NCBI RefSeq assembly: GCF_904848625.1 | Contig: NZ_CAJHCP010000008.1 | Span: forward strand, 372,001 to 436,000 | DNA from: Paraburkholderia metrosideri | GTDB lineage: Bacteria > Pseudomonadota > Gammaproteobacteria > Burkholderiales > Burkholderiaceae | Reading direction: 5' to 3' | Length of the DNA stretch: 64,000 nt | Part shown: piece after piece, positions 16,233-25,168 of the stretch | How the letters are laid out: the number at the start of each line of letters is the position of its first letter | How positions within the stretch are numbered: the stretch's first letter is position 1 | Notes under the pieces: model-generated | The model's input: the letters and a program-made list of their open reading frames with translations, nothing else | The model's database searches: none | What the model was told of the DNA's origin: nothing | Program-made: the position numbers and the translations under genes

Positions 16233-17312
16233 ATGGAAGAAAGCAAGAAAGGCTCGGCTGGACTGACTGCTGAAAAGAGCAAGGCATTGGCTGCCGCGCT
16301 CGCGCAGATCGAAAAGCAGTTCGGCAAAGGGTCGGTCATGCGGCTCGGCGCAGGTGAGGTAGTCGAAGACATCCAGGTGGTCTCAACCGGATCGCTCGGC
16401 CTCGACATCGCGTTGGGCGTCGGCGGTTTGCCGCGTGGCCGTGTGGTCGAAATCTATGGTCCGGAGTCGTCGGGTAAAACCACGCTGACGCTGCAGGTCA
16501 TCGCCGAAATGCAGAAGGTCGGCGGCACGGCAGCGTTTATCGACGCGGAACACGCACTGGACATCCAGTACGCGCGCAAGCTCGGCGTGAACGTGAACGA
16601 CTTGCTGGTCTCGCAGCCGGACACCGGCGAACAGGCGCTCGAAATCGCGGACGCACTCGTGCGTTCGGGCTCGATCGACATGATCGTGATCGACTCGGTG
16701 GCGGCGCTCGTGCCGAAGGCTGAAATCGAAGGCGAAATGGGCGACTCGCTGCCGGGCCTGCAAGCACGTCTGATGTCGCAGGCGCTGCGCAAGCTCACCG
16801 GCACGATCAAGCGTACGAACTGCCTGGTCATCTTCATCAACCAGATCCGTATGAAGATCGGCGTGATGTTCGGTAACCCGGAAACCACCACGGGCGGTAA
16901 CGCGCTGAAGTTCTACGCGTCGGTGCGTTTGGACATTCGCCGTATCGGTTCGATCAAGAAGAACGACGAAGTGATCGGCAACGAAACGCGCGTGAAGGTC
17001 GTCAAGAACAAGGTGTCGCCACCGTTCCGCGAGGCAATCTTCGACATTCTGTACGGCGAGGGTATTTCGCGTCAGGGCGAAATCATCGATTTGGGCGTGC
17101 AAGCCAAGATCGTCGACAAAGCCGGTGCCTGGTATAGCTACAGTGGCGAACGGATTGGTCAGGGCAAGGACAACGCGCGTGAATTCTTGCGTGAAAATCC
17201 GGATATCGCTCGCGAGATCGAAAACCGTATCCGCGAATCGCTGGGCGTCAATGCGATGGCAGAGGCCGTGACCGGTGGTGCAGGCGCCGAAGTCGCTGGC
17301 GAAGAAGAGTAA
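16233..17312 (+). CDS. recA: Recombinase RecA
   Basis: 359 residues from ATG 16233 (AAAGGA upstream); an in-frame upstream extension lacks RecA similarity. Walker A GPESSGKTT, Walker B-type MIVIDSVAAL, the L1/L2 DNA-binding loops (GNPETTTGGNALKFYAS) and the C-terminal acidic tail are all present. It catalyses strand exchange and LexA autocleavage. An SOS box lies about 80 bp upstream and recX follows closely. Confidence 0.98.
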   Translation: MEESKKGSAGLTAEKSKALAAALAQIEKQFGKGSVMRLGAGEVVEDIQVVSTGSLGLDIALGVGGLPRGRVVEIYGPESSGKTTLTLQVIAEMQKVGGTAAFIDAEHALDIQYARKLGVNVNDLLVSQPDTGEQALEIADALVRSGSIDMIVIDSVAALVPKAEIEGEMGDSLPGLQARLMSQALRKLTGTIKRTNCLVIFINQIRMKIGVMFGNPETTTGGNALKFYASVRLDIRRIGSIKKNDEVIGNETRVKVVKNKVSPPFREAIFDILYGEGISRQGEIIDLGVQAKIVDKAGAWYSYSGERIGQGKDNAREFLRENPDIAREIENRIRESLGVNAMAEAVTGGAGAEVAGEEE

Positions 17313-17319
17313 CCATCAC

Positions 17320-18018
17320 GTGATACGCAAGGGCCGGCCGTCGTTGTCCGATGCAGGACGCCATTCGGACGGCCCGCGTGATGAAGAGGACGATTCGTTC
17401 GACCCGTTCGAATCGTTCGACGCGCATGATCGCGCTGCTGGCCGTAGCTCGCAGCGCGCCAGGTCTGAACCCTCCGCAGCTTCTGTTTCGGACCCTTCCG
17501 AAACCACTTACACCCGCTCGCGTCGCGAGCCCGGCGCAGCAAAGCCTGGTGAAGACGAAGTCAAAAAATCCCAACGCCCGGCACGTTCGCTAAAAGGACG
17601 CGCACTCGGCTATCTGTCACGTCGCGAATACAGCCGCGCCGAACTCGCCCGCAAACTGAAGCCGTACGTCGAAGAAACCGATTCGCTGGAAACGGTGCTC
17701 GACGCACTGGAAGTTGAAAACTGGCTTTCCGACTCACGTTTCGCACAAAGCCTGGTCCATCGGCGTTCATCGAAATTGGGCGCAAGCCGGATTCTCGGCG
17801 AGTTGAAGCAGCACGCACTCGACCAGACGCTGGTTGAAGACGCCAAGGCCCAACTGCGCGACACCGAACTTGCACGCGCTCAAGCCGTCTGGAGCAAAAA
17901 ATTCGGCGAACTCCCGCAGACACCCGCCGAACGTGCGAAACAGATGCGCTTCCTGGCGTCACGCGGTTTTTCCGGTTCAACGATCGGAAAAATCCTCAAA
18001 GGCCTGGACGAAGAGTAG
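17320..18018 (+). CDS. recX: RecA regulator RecX
   Basis: 232 residues from GTG 17320, 7 bp after the recA stop; GTG 17275, overlapping recA, is an alternative. The RecX core begins near residue 90 (RALGYLSRREYSRAELARKL) and shows the usual three-helix repeats (LxxxxWLSDxRFAQSLV; ASRGFSGSTIGKIL). The first 85-90 residues are acidic, Ser-rich and probably disordered, and are longer than in most RecX proteins. RecX limits RecA filament growth. It is co-transcribed with recA. Confidence 0.92.
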   Translation: MIRKGRPSLSDAGRHSDGPRDEEDDSFDPFESFDAHDRAAGRSSQRARSEPSAASVSDPSETTYTRSRREPGAAKPGEDEVKKSQRPARSLKGRALGYLSRREYSRAELARKLKPYVEETDSLETVLDALEVENWLSDSRFAQSLVHRRSSKLGASRILGELKQHALDQTLVEDAKAQLRDTELARAQAVWSKKFGELPQTPAERAKQMRFLASRGFSGSTIGKILKGLDEE

Positions 18019-18150
18019 GGCGACGAATCGCCACGTTGACTTTCGGCGGCGCCTTTTGAGCTGGGCGCGAGTCATTGCGCATTCCGACCTGTCCCAAATA
18101 CCCAGTATGCTAAAATTCTTGGGTTTTCCAATCCGGCCTTTCCTTCCCGC

Positions 18151-18891
18151 ATGCCGCTCTCCCCGCCAGTATCCCGTCAGTTGCGCCATCGCCGCGCAAT
18201 CAGAGCGGAAGCCTTTGAGCGAGCCGATGGTCTGTGGGATGTGGAAGCGTGCTTGACCGACGAAAAACCACGCGATGTGGAGCTTGCGTCGGGCGTCCGG
18301 CCCAATGGTCAGCCGATCCATGAACTCTGGCTTCGCATCACCATCGATCGCAATCTCAATGTCGTCGGCGCCGAGGCGTCGTCCGACTGGGTGCCCTATC
18401 CTGGTTTGTGCCAAGCCAATAATCCCGCCTACCGTGCCCTCATCGGGCTCAATCTGCGCCACAACTTCCGTCGCGATGCTGCCCGTTTGCTCGGCGGCAC
18501 GGCTGGTTGCACCCATCTCACCGAGTTGTGCGCAATTTTGCCGACCGCCGCGATTCAGGCATTCGCCGGCGACGTGTGGAACACCAATGACGGCACGTCG
18601 GGCGCGGGCGGAGGTTCAGGAGACGAATCGCCTGACAGCACAGGCGATCATTCCAACGACAAACCGCCATTCCAGCTGGGACGCTGCCACGCGCTGCGTT
18701 TCGACGGCGAGGCGGTGCAACAGTTTTATCCGCGCTGGTATGGCCACGCACCGTATTCAACGGAACGCGCGGCATCGTCAGGCGACGGGGCAGTCCGCCA
18801 TGCAACACGAGGCGGCGACGCGTCCGGCATGAACGACGGCAGCGGAAACGATGTTCAATCCAACTCTCAGACTGAAGGGAATCACGCATGA
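18151..18891 (+). CDS. DUF2889 domain protein
   Basis: 246 residues. The conserved DUF2889 pattern is clear: RRAIRAEAFERADGLWDVEACLTDEK, then LxLRITIDRNLNVVGAEA, a CxHLTEL motif and a final AIQAFAGDVW. The function of the family is unknown. The C-terminal 100 residues are low-complexity (Gly/Ser/Asp) apart from a conserved-looking GRCHALRFDGEAVQQFYPRWY segment. Its stop overlaps the start of sucC (ATGA), so the two are coupled. Confidence 0.85.
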   Translation: MPLSPPVSRQLRHRRAIRAEAFERADGLWDVEACLTDEKPRDVELASGVRPNGQPIHELWLRITIDRNLNVVGAEASSDWVPYPGLCQANNPAYRALIGLNLRHNFRRDAARLLGGTAGCTHLTELCAILPTAAIQAFAGDVWNTNDGTSGAGGGSGDESPDSTGDHSNDKPPFQLGRCHALRFDGEAVQQFYPRWYGHAPYSTERAASSGDGAVRHATRGGDASGMNDGSGNDVQSNSQTEGNHA

Positions 18892-20057
18892 AGATTCACG
18901 AGTACCAGGGTAAGGAAATCCTGCGGAAATTCGGCGTCGCGGTACCGCGCGGCAAGCCGGTCTTCTCGGTGGATGATGCGGTCAAGGCCGCGGAAGAGCT
19001 CGGCGGCCCGGTATGGGTCGTGAAGGCTCAGATCCACGCGGGTGGCCGTGGTAAGGGCGGTGGCGTGAAGGTTGCCAAGTCGCTGGAACAGGTTCGCGAG
19101 TATTCGGAACAGATCCTCGGCATGCAGCTCGTCACGCACCAGACCGGTCCGGAAGGCCAGAAGGTCAACCGTCTGCTGATCGAAGAAGGCGCTGACATCA
19201 AGAAGGAACTGTATGTCGGCCTGGTGATCGATCGCGTTTCGCAGAAGATCGTCGTGATGGCATCGAGCGAAGGCGGCATGGACGTCGAAGAAGTCGCTGA
19301 AAAGACGCCTGAGCTGATCCACAAGATCGCCGTCGATCCGGCAACGGGTCTGAAAGACGCAGAAGCCGACGAGCTCGCCACGAAGATCGGCGTGCCCGCC
19401 GCTTCGCTGCCGCAAGCACGCGCAATCCTGCAAGGCCTGTACAAGGCGTTCTGGGACACCGACGCATCGCTCGCCGAAATCAACCCGCTGATCCTGACCG
19501 GCGACGGCAAGGTCATCGCGCTCGACGCCAAGTTCAACTTCGATTCGAACGCACTGTTCCGTCACCCGGAAATCGTCGCGTATCGCGATCTGGACGAAGA
19601 AGATCCGGCTGAAGTCGAAGCGTCGAAGTTCGACCTCGCGTACATCTCGCTCGACGGCAACATCGGCTGCCTCGTGAACGGCGCTGGCCTCGCAATGGCA
19701 ACGATGGACACCATCAAGCTGTTCGGCGGCGAACCGGCGAACTTCCTGGACGTGGGCGGTGGCGCCACGACCGAGAAGGTCACGGAAGCGTTCAAGATCA
19801 TGCTGAAGAATCCGAACCTGACCGCGATTCTGGTCAACATTTTCGGCGGCATCATGCGCTGCGACGTGATCGCGGAAGGCGTGATCGCGGCGTCGAAGGC
19901 CGTGTCGCTGAAGGTGCCGCTCGTCGTCCGCATGAAGGGCACGAACGAAGACCTGGGCAAGAAGATGCTCGCTGAATCCGGTCTGCCGATCATCGCGGCC
20001 GACAGCATGGAAGAAGCGGCTCAGAAGGTCGTCGCGGCCGCTGCGGGCAAGGCGTAA
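18888..20057 (+). CDS. sucC: Succinyl-CoA synthetase (ADP-forming) subunit beta
   Basis: 389 residues, the standard length. It begins with MKIHEYQGKEILRKFGV, followed by an ATP-grasp fold (KAQIHAGGRGKGGGVK) and the C-terminal domain GGGATTEKVTEAFKI and FGGIMRCDVIA. With SucD it makes ATP and succinate from succinyl-CoA in the TCA cycle. It starts within the last codons of the DUF2889 gene; sucD follows after 127 bp. Confidence 0.97.
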   Translation: MKIHEYQGKEILRKFGVAVPRGKPVFSVDDAVKAAEELGGPVWVVKAQIHAGGRGKGGGVKVAKSLEQVREYSEQILGMQLVTHQTGPEGQKVNRLLIEEGADIKKELYVGLVIDRVSQKIVVMASSEGGMDVEEVAEKTPELIHKIAVDPATGLKDAEADELATKIGVPAASLPQARAILQGLYKAFWDTDASLAEINPLILTGDGKVIALDAKFNFDSNALFRHPEIVAYRDLDEEDPAEVEASKFDLAYISLDGNIGCLVNGAGLAMATMDTIKLFGGEPANFLDVGGGATTEKVTEAFKIMLKNPNLTAILVNIFGGIMRCDVIAEGVIAASKAVSLKVPLVVRMKGTNEDLGKKMLAESGLPIIAADSMEEAAQKVVAAAAGKA

Positions 20058-20184
20058 GCCAAGCCCCAAGCGCGTTTACCAGGATTACGAATGGCGGCGC
20101 GCGTGTGATGCATGAGCGGCGCGGGCGAAGAACATCCCGCCGCGCCACGCACCACCGCGACGCCAAACGAACAGAGGTTTATAC

Positions 20185-21066
20185 ATGTCGATTCTGATTA
20201 ACAAAGACACCAAGGTCATCACGCAGGGCATTACCGGCAAGACCGGTCAGTTCCATACGCGTGCTTGCCGTGAATATGCAAACGGCCGCGAAGCGTACGT
20301 TGCAGGCGTGAACCCGAAGAAGGCCGGCGAAGATTTCGAAGGCATTCCTATCTACGCTAGCGTCGCTGAAGCCAAGGCTGAAACGGGCGCGACCGTGTCG
20401 GTGATTTACGTTCCGCCGGCAGGCGCTGCTGCTGCGATCTGGGAAGCGGTCGAAGCCGACCTGGACCTCGCAATCTGTATCACGGAAGGCATTCCTGTCC
20501 GTGACATGATCGAGCTCAAGGCACGCATGCGCGCGAAGAACAGCAAGACTTTGCTGCTCGGACCGAACTGCCCGGGCACGATCACGCCCGACGAACTGAA
20601 GATCGGCATCATGCCGGGTCACATCCACCGCAAGGGCCGCATCGGCGTCGTGTCGCGTTCGGGCACGCTGACGTATGAAGCAGTCGGTCAATTGACGGCA
20701 ATCGGCCTCGGCCAATCGTCGGCAGTCGGTATTGGCGGCGACCCGATCAACGGTCTGAAGCACATCGACGTGATGCAGATGTTCAACGACGATCCGGATA
20801 CGGACGCCGTCATCATGATCGGCGAGATCGGCGGTCCGGACGAAGCGAATGCTGCTGAGTGGATCAAGGACAACATGAAGAAGCCGGTGGTTGGCTTTAT
20901 CGCTGGTGTCACGGCGCCTCCGGGCAAGCGCATGGGCCACGCTGGCGCGCTGATCTCGGGCGGTGCGGATACGGCTGAAGCCAAGCTGGAAATCATGGAC
21001 GCATGCGGTATCAAGGTCACGAAGAACCCGTCGGAAATGGCGCGTCTTCTGAAGGCGATGCTGTAA
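20185..21066 (+). CDS. sucD: Succinyl-CoA synthetase subunit alpha
   Basis: 293 residues. The CoA-binding Rossmann motif GITGKTGQFHT is at the N terminus, and the phosphohistidine loop GHAGALISGGADTAEAK is near residue 250. GPNCPGTI and GEIGG are also diagnostic. It forms the catalytic complex with SucC. A strong terminator follows at 21143. Confidence 0.97.
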   Translation: MSILINKDTKVITQGITGKTGQFHTRACREYANGREAYVAGVNPKKAGEDFEGIPIYASVAEAKAETGATVSVIYVPPAGAAAAIWEAVEADLDLAICITEGIPVRDMIELKARMRAKNSKTLLLGPNCPGTITPDELKIGIMPGHIHRKGRIGVVSRSGTLTYEAVGQLTAIGLGQSSAVGIGGDPINGLKHIDVMQMFNDDPDTDAVIMIGEIGGPDEANAAEWIKDNMKKPVVGFIAGVTAPPGKRMGHAGALISGGADTAEAKLEIMDACGIKVTKNPSEMARLLKAML

Positions 21067-21142
21067 ATCGGAATTCGCGCGCGGTAACGGCGCGTTTTTT
21101 GATACGCTTACGAAGTCCTTTCGTGAGTGAGCGGTCCCAAAA

Positions 21143-21174
21143 GCGGGGGAGTGCAAACTCCCCCGCTTTTTTTT
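21143..21174 (+). terminator. Strong intrinsic terminator after sucD
   Basis: A perfect 10-bp stem (GCGGGGGAGT with ACTCCCCCGC, 21143-21152 and 21157-21166), GCAA tetraloop and eight T's. It ends sucCD and lies only about 36 nt before the next start codon at 21211. Confidence 0.93.
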
Positions 21175-21210
21175 CGTCCGCGCGTCAAATTCCTTCCTAT
21201 TCTTTCAGTC

Positions 21211-21915
21211 ATGCTCGAATTCTTTGCCACCCTTCATTGGGGCGCGGTCCTTCAGATCATCGTCATCGACATCCTGCTAGGTGGCGATAACGCCGTCGTG
21301 ATCGCGTTGGCCTGTCGCAATCTGCCTGCATCGCAGCGCTTCAAAGGCGTGTTGTGGGGCACGGCGGGCGCCATTGTGTTGCGCGTGGCGCTGATCGCTT
21401 TCGCGGTCACGTTGCTCGATGTGCCAATGCTGAAGTTCGCGGGCGGTCTGCTGCTGCTTTGGATCGGCGTGCGTCTGCTCGCGCCGGCGCACGATGCGCA
21501 TGACAAGGTCAAGCCGGCCGATAAGCTGATTTCGGCGATCAAGACCATCATCGTCGCCGACGCGGTGATGAGCCTCGATAACGTGATCGCGATCGCTGGC
21601 GCGGCGGAAGCGGCCGAGCACCAGCACCGGTTGGCGCTGGTGATTTTCGGGTTGGTGGTGAGTATTCCGCTGATCGTGTGGGGCAGTCAGCTAGTTTTGA
21701 AGTTGCTCGACCGCTTCCCGGCGGTCGTCATGTTTGGCGCTGCGTTGCTCGGCTGGATCGCGGGCGGCTTGATCATCAACGATCCGGCCGGCGACCGGTG
21801 GCCGATTCTCGATACCCCCGCTGCGGAATATGGAATGAGCATCGCGTGCGCGTTGTTCGTGCTGATCGTGGGTTACCTGCTCAAGCGCCGTAACGCGAAT
21901 CGCGCGGCGGCTTGA
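21211..21915 (+). CDS. TerC-family integral membrane protein (YjbE/YkoY type)
   Basis: 234 residues from ATG 21211. About seven membrane helices are visible. The two family motifs GGDNAVVIAL (early) and SLDNVIAIAGA (middle) carry the Asp-Asn pairs thought to bind metal. Relatives export Mn2+ or protect against metal stress; the substrate here is not shown. It lies immediately after the sucD terminator and is followed by its own terminator. The ribosome-binding site is poor. Confidence 0.85.
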   Translation: MLEFFATLHWGAVLQIIVIDILLGGDNAVVIALACRNLPASQRFKGVLWGTAGAIVLRVALIAFAVTLLDVPMLKFAGGLLLLWIGVRLLAPAHDAHDKVKPADKLISAIKTIIVADAVMSLDNVIAIAGAAEAAEHQHRLALVIFGLVVSIPLIVWGSQLVLKLLDRFPAVVMFGAALLGWIAGGLIINDPAGDRWPILDTPAAEYGMSIACALFVLIVGYLLKRRNANRAAA

Positions 21916-21999
21916 CGTCATCAAAGCGGCGCTCAACCGGGGTCCGCAACGTTAGCCATCTGGCTGACTGTCGGTTACGAGTGCCGCTGGCTACGATTG

Positions 22000-22036
22000 A
22001 AAACGCCTGTCCCCAAACCGTGGGGCAGGCGTTTTT
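22000..22036 (+). terminator. Intrinsic terminator between terC-type gene and pilA
   Basis: A stem ACGCCTG(T)CCCC with GGGGCAGGCGT (22003-22014, 22022-22032) has one bulge and is followed by five T's. It ends only 18 nt before the pilA start codon, with the pilA Shine-Dalgarno directly after it. Confidence 0.85.
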
Positions 22037-22054
22037 CGATTCAGGAGCCTGCCG

Positions 22055-22678
22055 ATGATCGTCACTTTGCCGTATTCCCCTTATTCCCAATCCACGCTTT
22101 CCGCGCGCTCCGCATTCCGGCGAGCCAACTGGCCCGCGCGGCTGGCGAACGCGTTGCGCCGCTTTGGCGTCGGCTTCACATTGATCGAACTGATGATCGT
22201 ACTGGCGATTGTCGGAGTGATTGCCGCGTACGCGATTCCCGCGTATCAGGACTATCTGGCGCGCAGCCGGGTAGGCGAGGGCTTGTCGCTGGCATCTTCC
22301 GCGCGGCTTGCTGTGGCCGAAAATGCCGCGAGCGGTAATGCGCTGAGCGGCGGTTACGCGTCGCCGCCCGCTACGCGCAACGTCGAATCGATTCACATCG
22401 ACGACGACACAGGTCAAATCACGATTGCCTTCACGACCCGCGTCGCGGCCGCTGGCTCCAACACGCTGACGCTCGTGCCGTCAGTTCCCGACAATGCGGA
22501 TGCACCCACCGCGCGGGTCGGGTTGAGCAAGGACGCGGCGCGGGGCGGCGCGCTTACGTGGGAGTGTTTCGCCGGTGGTAAAACGGCGTCTTCGCTGCCG
22601 GCGCCAGGGGCAGGACCGGCGCCTGCCGATGCGCCCACTCTCGCGTCGAATCTGGCTCCGCCGGAATGCCGTTCGTGA
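22055..22678 (+). CDS. pilA: Type IV pilin (PilA-like)
   Basis: 207 residues from ATG 22055 (AGGAG upstream). The class III signal is VG/FTLIELMIVLAIVGVIAAYAIPAYQDY, with PilD cleavage after G40, Phe as residue +1 and Glu at +5. The leader of 40 residues is much longer than the usual 6-10. Two cysteines near the C terminus (WECF and PECRS) bound a D-loop. Within that loop is a Ser/Ala/Pro-rich run (SLPAPGAGPAPADAP) resembling O-glycosylation sites. The next gene encodes a PglL-type transferase, which suggests the pilin is its substrate. Confidence 0.9.
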   Translation: MIVTLPYSPYSQSTLSARSAFRRANWPARLANALRRFGVGFTLIELMIVLAIVGVIAAYAIPAYQDYLARSRVGEGLSLASSARLAVAENAASGNALSGGYASPPATRNVESIHIDDDTGQITIAFTTRVAAAGSNTLTLVPSVPDNADAPTARVGLSKDAARGGALTWECFAGGKTASSLPAPGAGPAPADAPTLASNLAPPECRS

Positions 22679-22823
22679 TCGACGGCGCCCGATGACGCGA
22701 GAGCGTGGCGCATCGTAGGCCGAACGTAAAACGCTGATTTTTGGCCTATTTCTGCCCAGCCGGCGCACAGCAGGAGGAATTTTTTGTATAGTGCGCCGGT
22801 TGCTGACGCCCTCCGGTTAATCG

Positions 22824-24608
22824 ATGCCCACCCCTTTCGCGCGTTACCTGTCTCTCATATTGTTGGCTCTCGCGTTGGTGCTGCCTTATGCAGTCGTCAA
22901 CCATACGTATCCGATTCCGACTTTCTACGCTGAATTCACCGCGCTCGCGCTGTATTTGCTGACCGGTGCGGGCGTCGTGCTGCTGATCGCAACCTCGAAG
23001 CCGCGCGTCAGGTTTGCTTCGCCGGTTGTCGCATTGGTGCCGTTGCTGTTCGGGCTGCTGCTGGTTGCGCAATCGGTTGCGTTGCCAGTGTCGCAGCCTT
23101 CGATGAACTGGCTCGGCGGCGGCTTCCTGCTCGCAGCGCTAATGGCGACGCATGCAGGCTATGGCTTCACACGCGCCAAACTTGGCGATACGGCGTTGCG
23201 GTGGGCGGCTGGAGCGTTGATCGTCGGCGGACTGTTTGCGGTGTTCAGTCAGGTGATCCAGTTGTTTCACCTCGAAACGCGCGTGTCGCCGCTGGTGGTG
23301 GCCTATAACGTGATCGTCGAACGGCGGCCGTTCGGCAATATGGCGCAGGCGAACCACCTTGCGACCTATATTGCGTTTGCGATGGCAGGTGCGCTGTTTC
23401 TCGTGCAAACGCGACGCCTCGCTGTCAGCATCTGGCTGCTCGTATCGACGATTTTCGCAGTTGGCCTTGCGTTGACGGTGTCGCGCGGCCCATGGCTGCA
23501 AATGGGCGTGATCGTGGTAGCCGGCTTCTGGATGGCCTTCGCGCAGACTCGCAGCGAGCCGCTATTACGGCGCAGCAATCGCGAGTGGATTATCCCGATC
23601 GCGCTCGCTGTGCTGTTCTTCGTGGTCAACGCGTTAATCCGCTGGGCCAATGTGCGTTATCACCTCGAACTTGGGCAGTCGGCGGCTGAGCGCATGAAGG
23701 ACGCGAGCCAGATCGCGCCGCGTCTCGCGCTGTGGAAATACGGCTGGACGATGTTCAAGACGCATCCGCTGTTGGGTGTTGGCTGGGGCGAGTTTCCGAG
23801 TTATCAGTTCGAGTATGTGAAGACGCTCGGCGGCGTCGAGATCGCGAATAATTCGCACGATATCTTCATCGACCTGCTCGCGAAAACCGGCCTGATCGGT
23901 TTGGCCATTGTGCTGCTCGGTCTGCTGGCGTGGCTCGTGCGCGTGGTGCGCGCTCCGCAGAGCGCGGCCCGCGTGTTTGGTATCGCGCTGATCGGCGTGC
24001 TGGCAATGCACGCGTTGGTCGAATATCCGCAGCAGTACATGTTCTTCCTGTTGCCCGCCATGTTCGTGTTCGGTTTGCTCGAGACGCGCCCGTTGCGACT
24101 CGTGCCCGCACGCCTGTCGTTCGGCGGGTTTGCTGTGGTCGTGTTTGGCGGACTGGCTGCGTTGTATCCGGTGTATCGCGACTACGCGCGCGCCGAGGTG
24201 CTGTATTACGGCTCGCGCCCTGCCGAGCAATACACCGCCGATCCGTCGTTCCTGTTTCGGGCGTGGGGCGAGTACGGTCTCGCTACACTTCAGCCGATGA
24301 ACAGCATGAACCTGCAACATAAGCTCGATATGCACAAACAGGCGATTGCGCTGCTGCCGGGTGAAACCGTGCTGCGGCGCTATGCAGTGCTGCAGGCGTT
24401 GAGTGGCGATACGGCGGGGGCGCTCGATACGGTCGACCGTCTGAAGATTTTTGCTGAAGAGTTGAAGGACTGGCCGTCGCAACTGGGCTTTCTGTACGAA
24501 CTGGTCGACGAACAGAAGTCGCTGGCCGGCTTCAAGGACCAACTGGTCAAGCGCTATGGCACGCCGCCATCCGACGTGAATCAGGACGACGACAGCGACG
24601 ACGATTGA
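22824..24608 (+). CDS. pglL: PglL-type pilin/protein O-oligosaccharyltransferase (Wzy_C family)
   Basis: 594 residues with about 12 membrane helices, then a soluble C-terminal region (about 455-594). The Wzy_C signature is the periplasmic segment GVGWGEF...NNSHDIFIDLLAKTGLIG, with the following EYPQQYMFFLLP. It belongs with PglL enzymes that move lipid-linked glycans to Ser/Thr of secreted proteins; WaaL O-antigen ligase is the main alternative. Its place directly after a pilin gene supports PglL. In Burkholderia cenocepacia a similar gene acts as a general O-glycosylation enzyme (family knowledge). Confidence 0.85.
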   Translation: MPTPFARYLSLILLALALVLPYAVVNHTYPIPTFYAEFTALALYLLTGAGVVLLIATSKPRVRFASPVVALVPLLFGLLLVAQSVALPVSQPSMNWLGGGFLLAALMATHAGYGFTRAKLGDTALRWAAGALIVGGLFAVFSQVIQLFHLETRVSPLVVAYNVIVERRPFGNMAQANHLATYIAFAMAGALFLVQTRRLAVSIWLLVSTIFAVGLALTVSRGPWLQMGVIVVAGFWMAFAQTRSEPLLRRSNREWIIPIALAVLFFVVNALIRWANVRYHLELGQSAAERMKDASQIAPRLALWKYGWTMFKTHPLLGVGWGEFPSYQFEYVKTLGGVEIANNSHDIFIDLLAKTGLIGLAIVLLGLLAWLVRVVRAPQSAARVFGIALIGVLAMHALVEYPQQYMFFLLPAMFVFGLLETRPLRLVPARLSFGGFAVVVFGGLAALYPVYRDYARAEVLYYGSRPAEQYTADPSFLFRAWGEYGLATLQPMNSMNLQHKLDMHKQAIALLPGETVLRRYAVLQALSGDTAGALDTVDRLKIFAEELKDWPSQLGFLYELVDEQKSLAGFKDQLVKRYGTPPSDVNQDDDSDDD

Positions 24609-24628
24609 GTCGCCGTGAAGTTGCCCCG

Positions 24629-24650
24629 GCGTCGCTGCATTCAGCGACGC
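24629..24650. terminator. Hairpin between pglL and moaC
   Basis: A perfect 9-bp stem GCGTCGCTG/CAGCGACGC with a 4-nt loop, between two convergent genes. There is no T-run on either strand, so terminator activity is uncertain. Confidence 0.4.
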
Positions 24651-24691
24651 AAAGCTTTAAGCGAGGAGTGGGTTGATGGCGCAGTCCGCCG

Positions 24692-25168
24692 TCAATCCGC
24701 GACCCAATCCCCCGACTTCCCGCCGTGCTTCTCCAGCACGCGCACATCGGTGATCGTCATCCCGCGATCCACTGCCTTGCACATGTCGTACACCGTGAGC
24801 AGACCGACCTGCACGGCGGTCAGCGCCTCCATCTCCACGCCGGTTCGCCCCAGCGTTTCCACCTGAACCGTGCAGTGCACGCCCGGCAGCGTATCGTCGA
24901 GTTCGAAGTCGACCTTGACGCGCGTCAGCGCGAGCGGATGGCACAGCGGGATCAGATCGGCGGTGCGCTTCGATCCCTGAATCGCCGCGATGCGCGCGAT
25001 GCCGATCACGTCGCCCTTTTTGGCGTTGCCGTCGCGGATCAACGCGAAGGTTTCGGGCAGCATGCGGATCGAGCCACGCGCAATCGCGATGCGCCGCGTT
25101 TCCTCTTTGCCGCCGACGTCCACCATATGCGCCTGGCCGGCAGCGTCGAAATGAGTGAGTTCAGGCAT
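24692..25168 (-). CDS. moaC: Molybdenum cofactor biosynthesis protein MoaC (cyclic pyranopterin monophosphate synthase)
   Basis: 158 residues, the usual length. Diagnostic segments are HMVDVGGKEETRRIAIARG, IAAIQGSKRTADLIPLCHPLALT and GVEMEALTAV..YDMCKAVDRGM. It acts with MoaA in the first step of molybdopterin synthesis from GTP. It is a single gene here, convergent with pglL and divergent from the metalloprotease gene; the other moa genes are elsewhere. Confidence 0.96.
   Translation of the reverse strand: MPELTHFDAAGQAHMVDVGGKEETRRIAIARGSIRMLPETFALIRDGNAKKGDVIGIARIAAIQGSKRTADLIPLCHPLALTRVKVDFELDDTLPGVHCTVQVETLGRTGVEMEALTAVQVGLLTVYDMCKAVDRGMTITDVRVLEKHGGKSGDWVAD

Noticed and set aside
21067..21210. 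Manganese riboswitch (yybP-ykoY) before the TerC-type gene
   Set aside because: The sequence before the gene is a simple GC-rich terminator with a GCAA loop, and the remaining 36 nt are too short to hold the riboswitch core.
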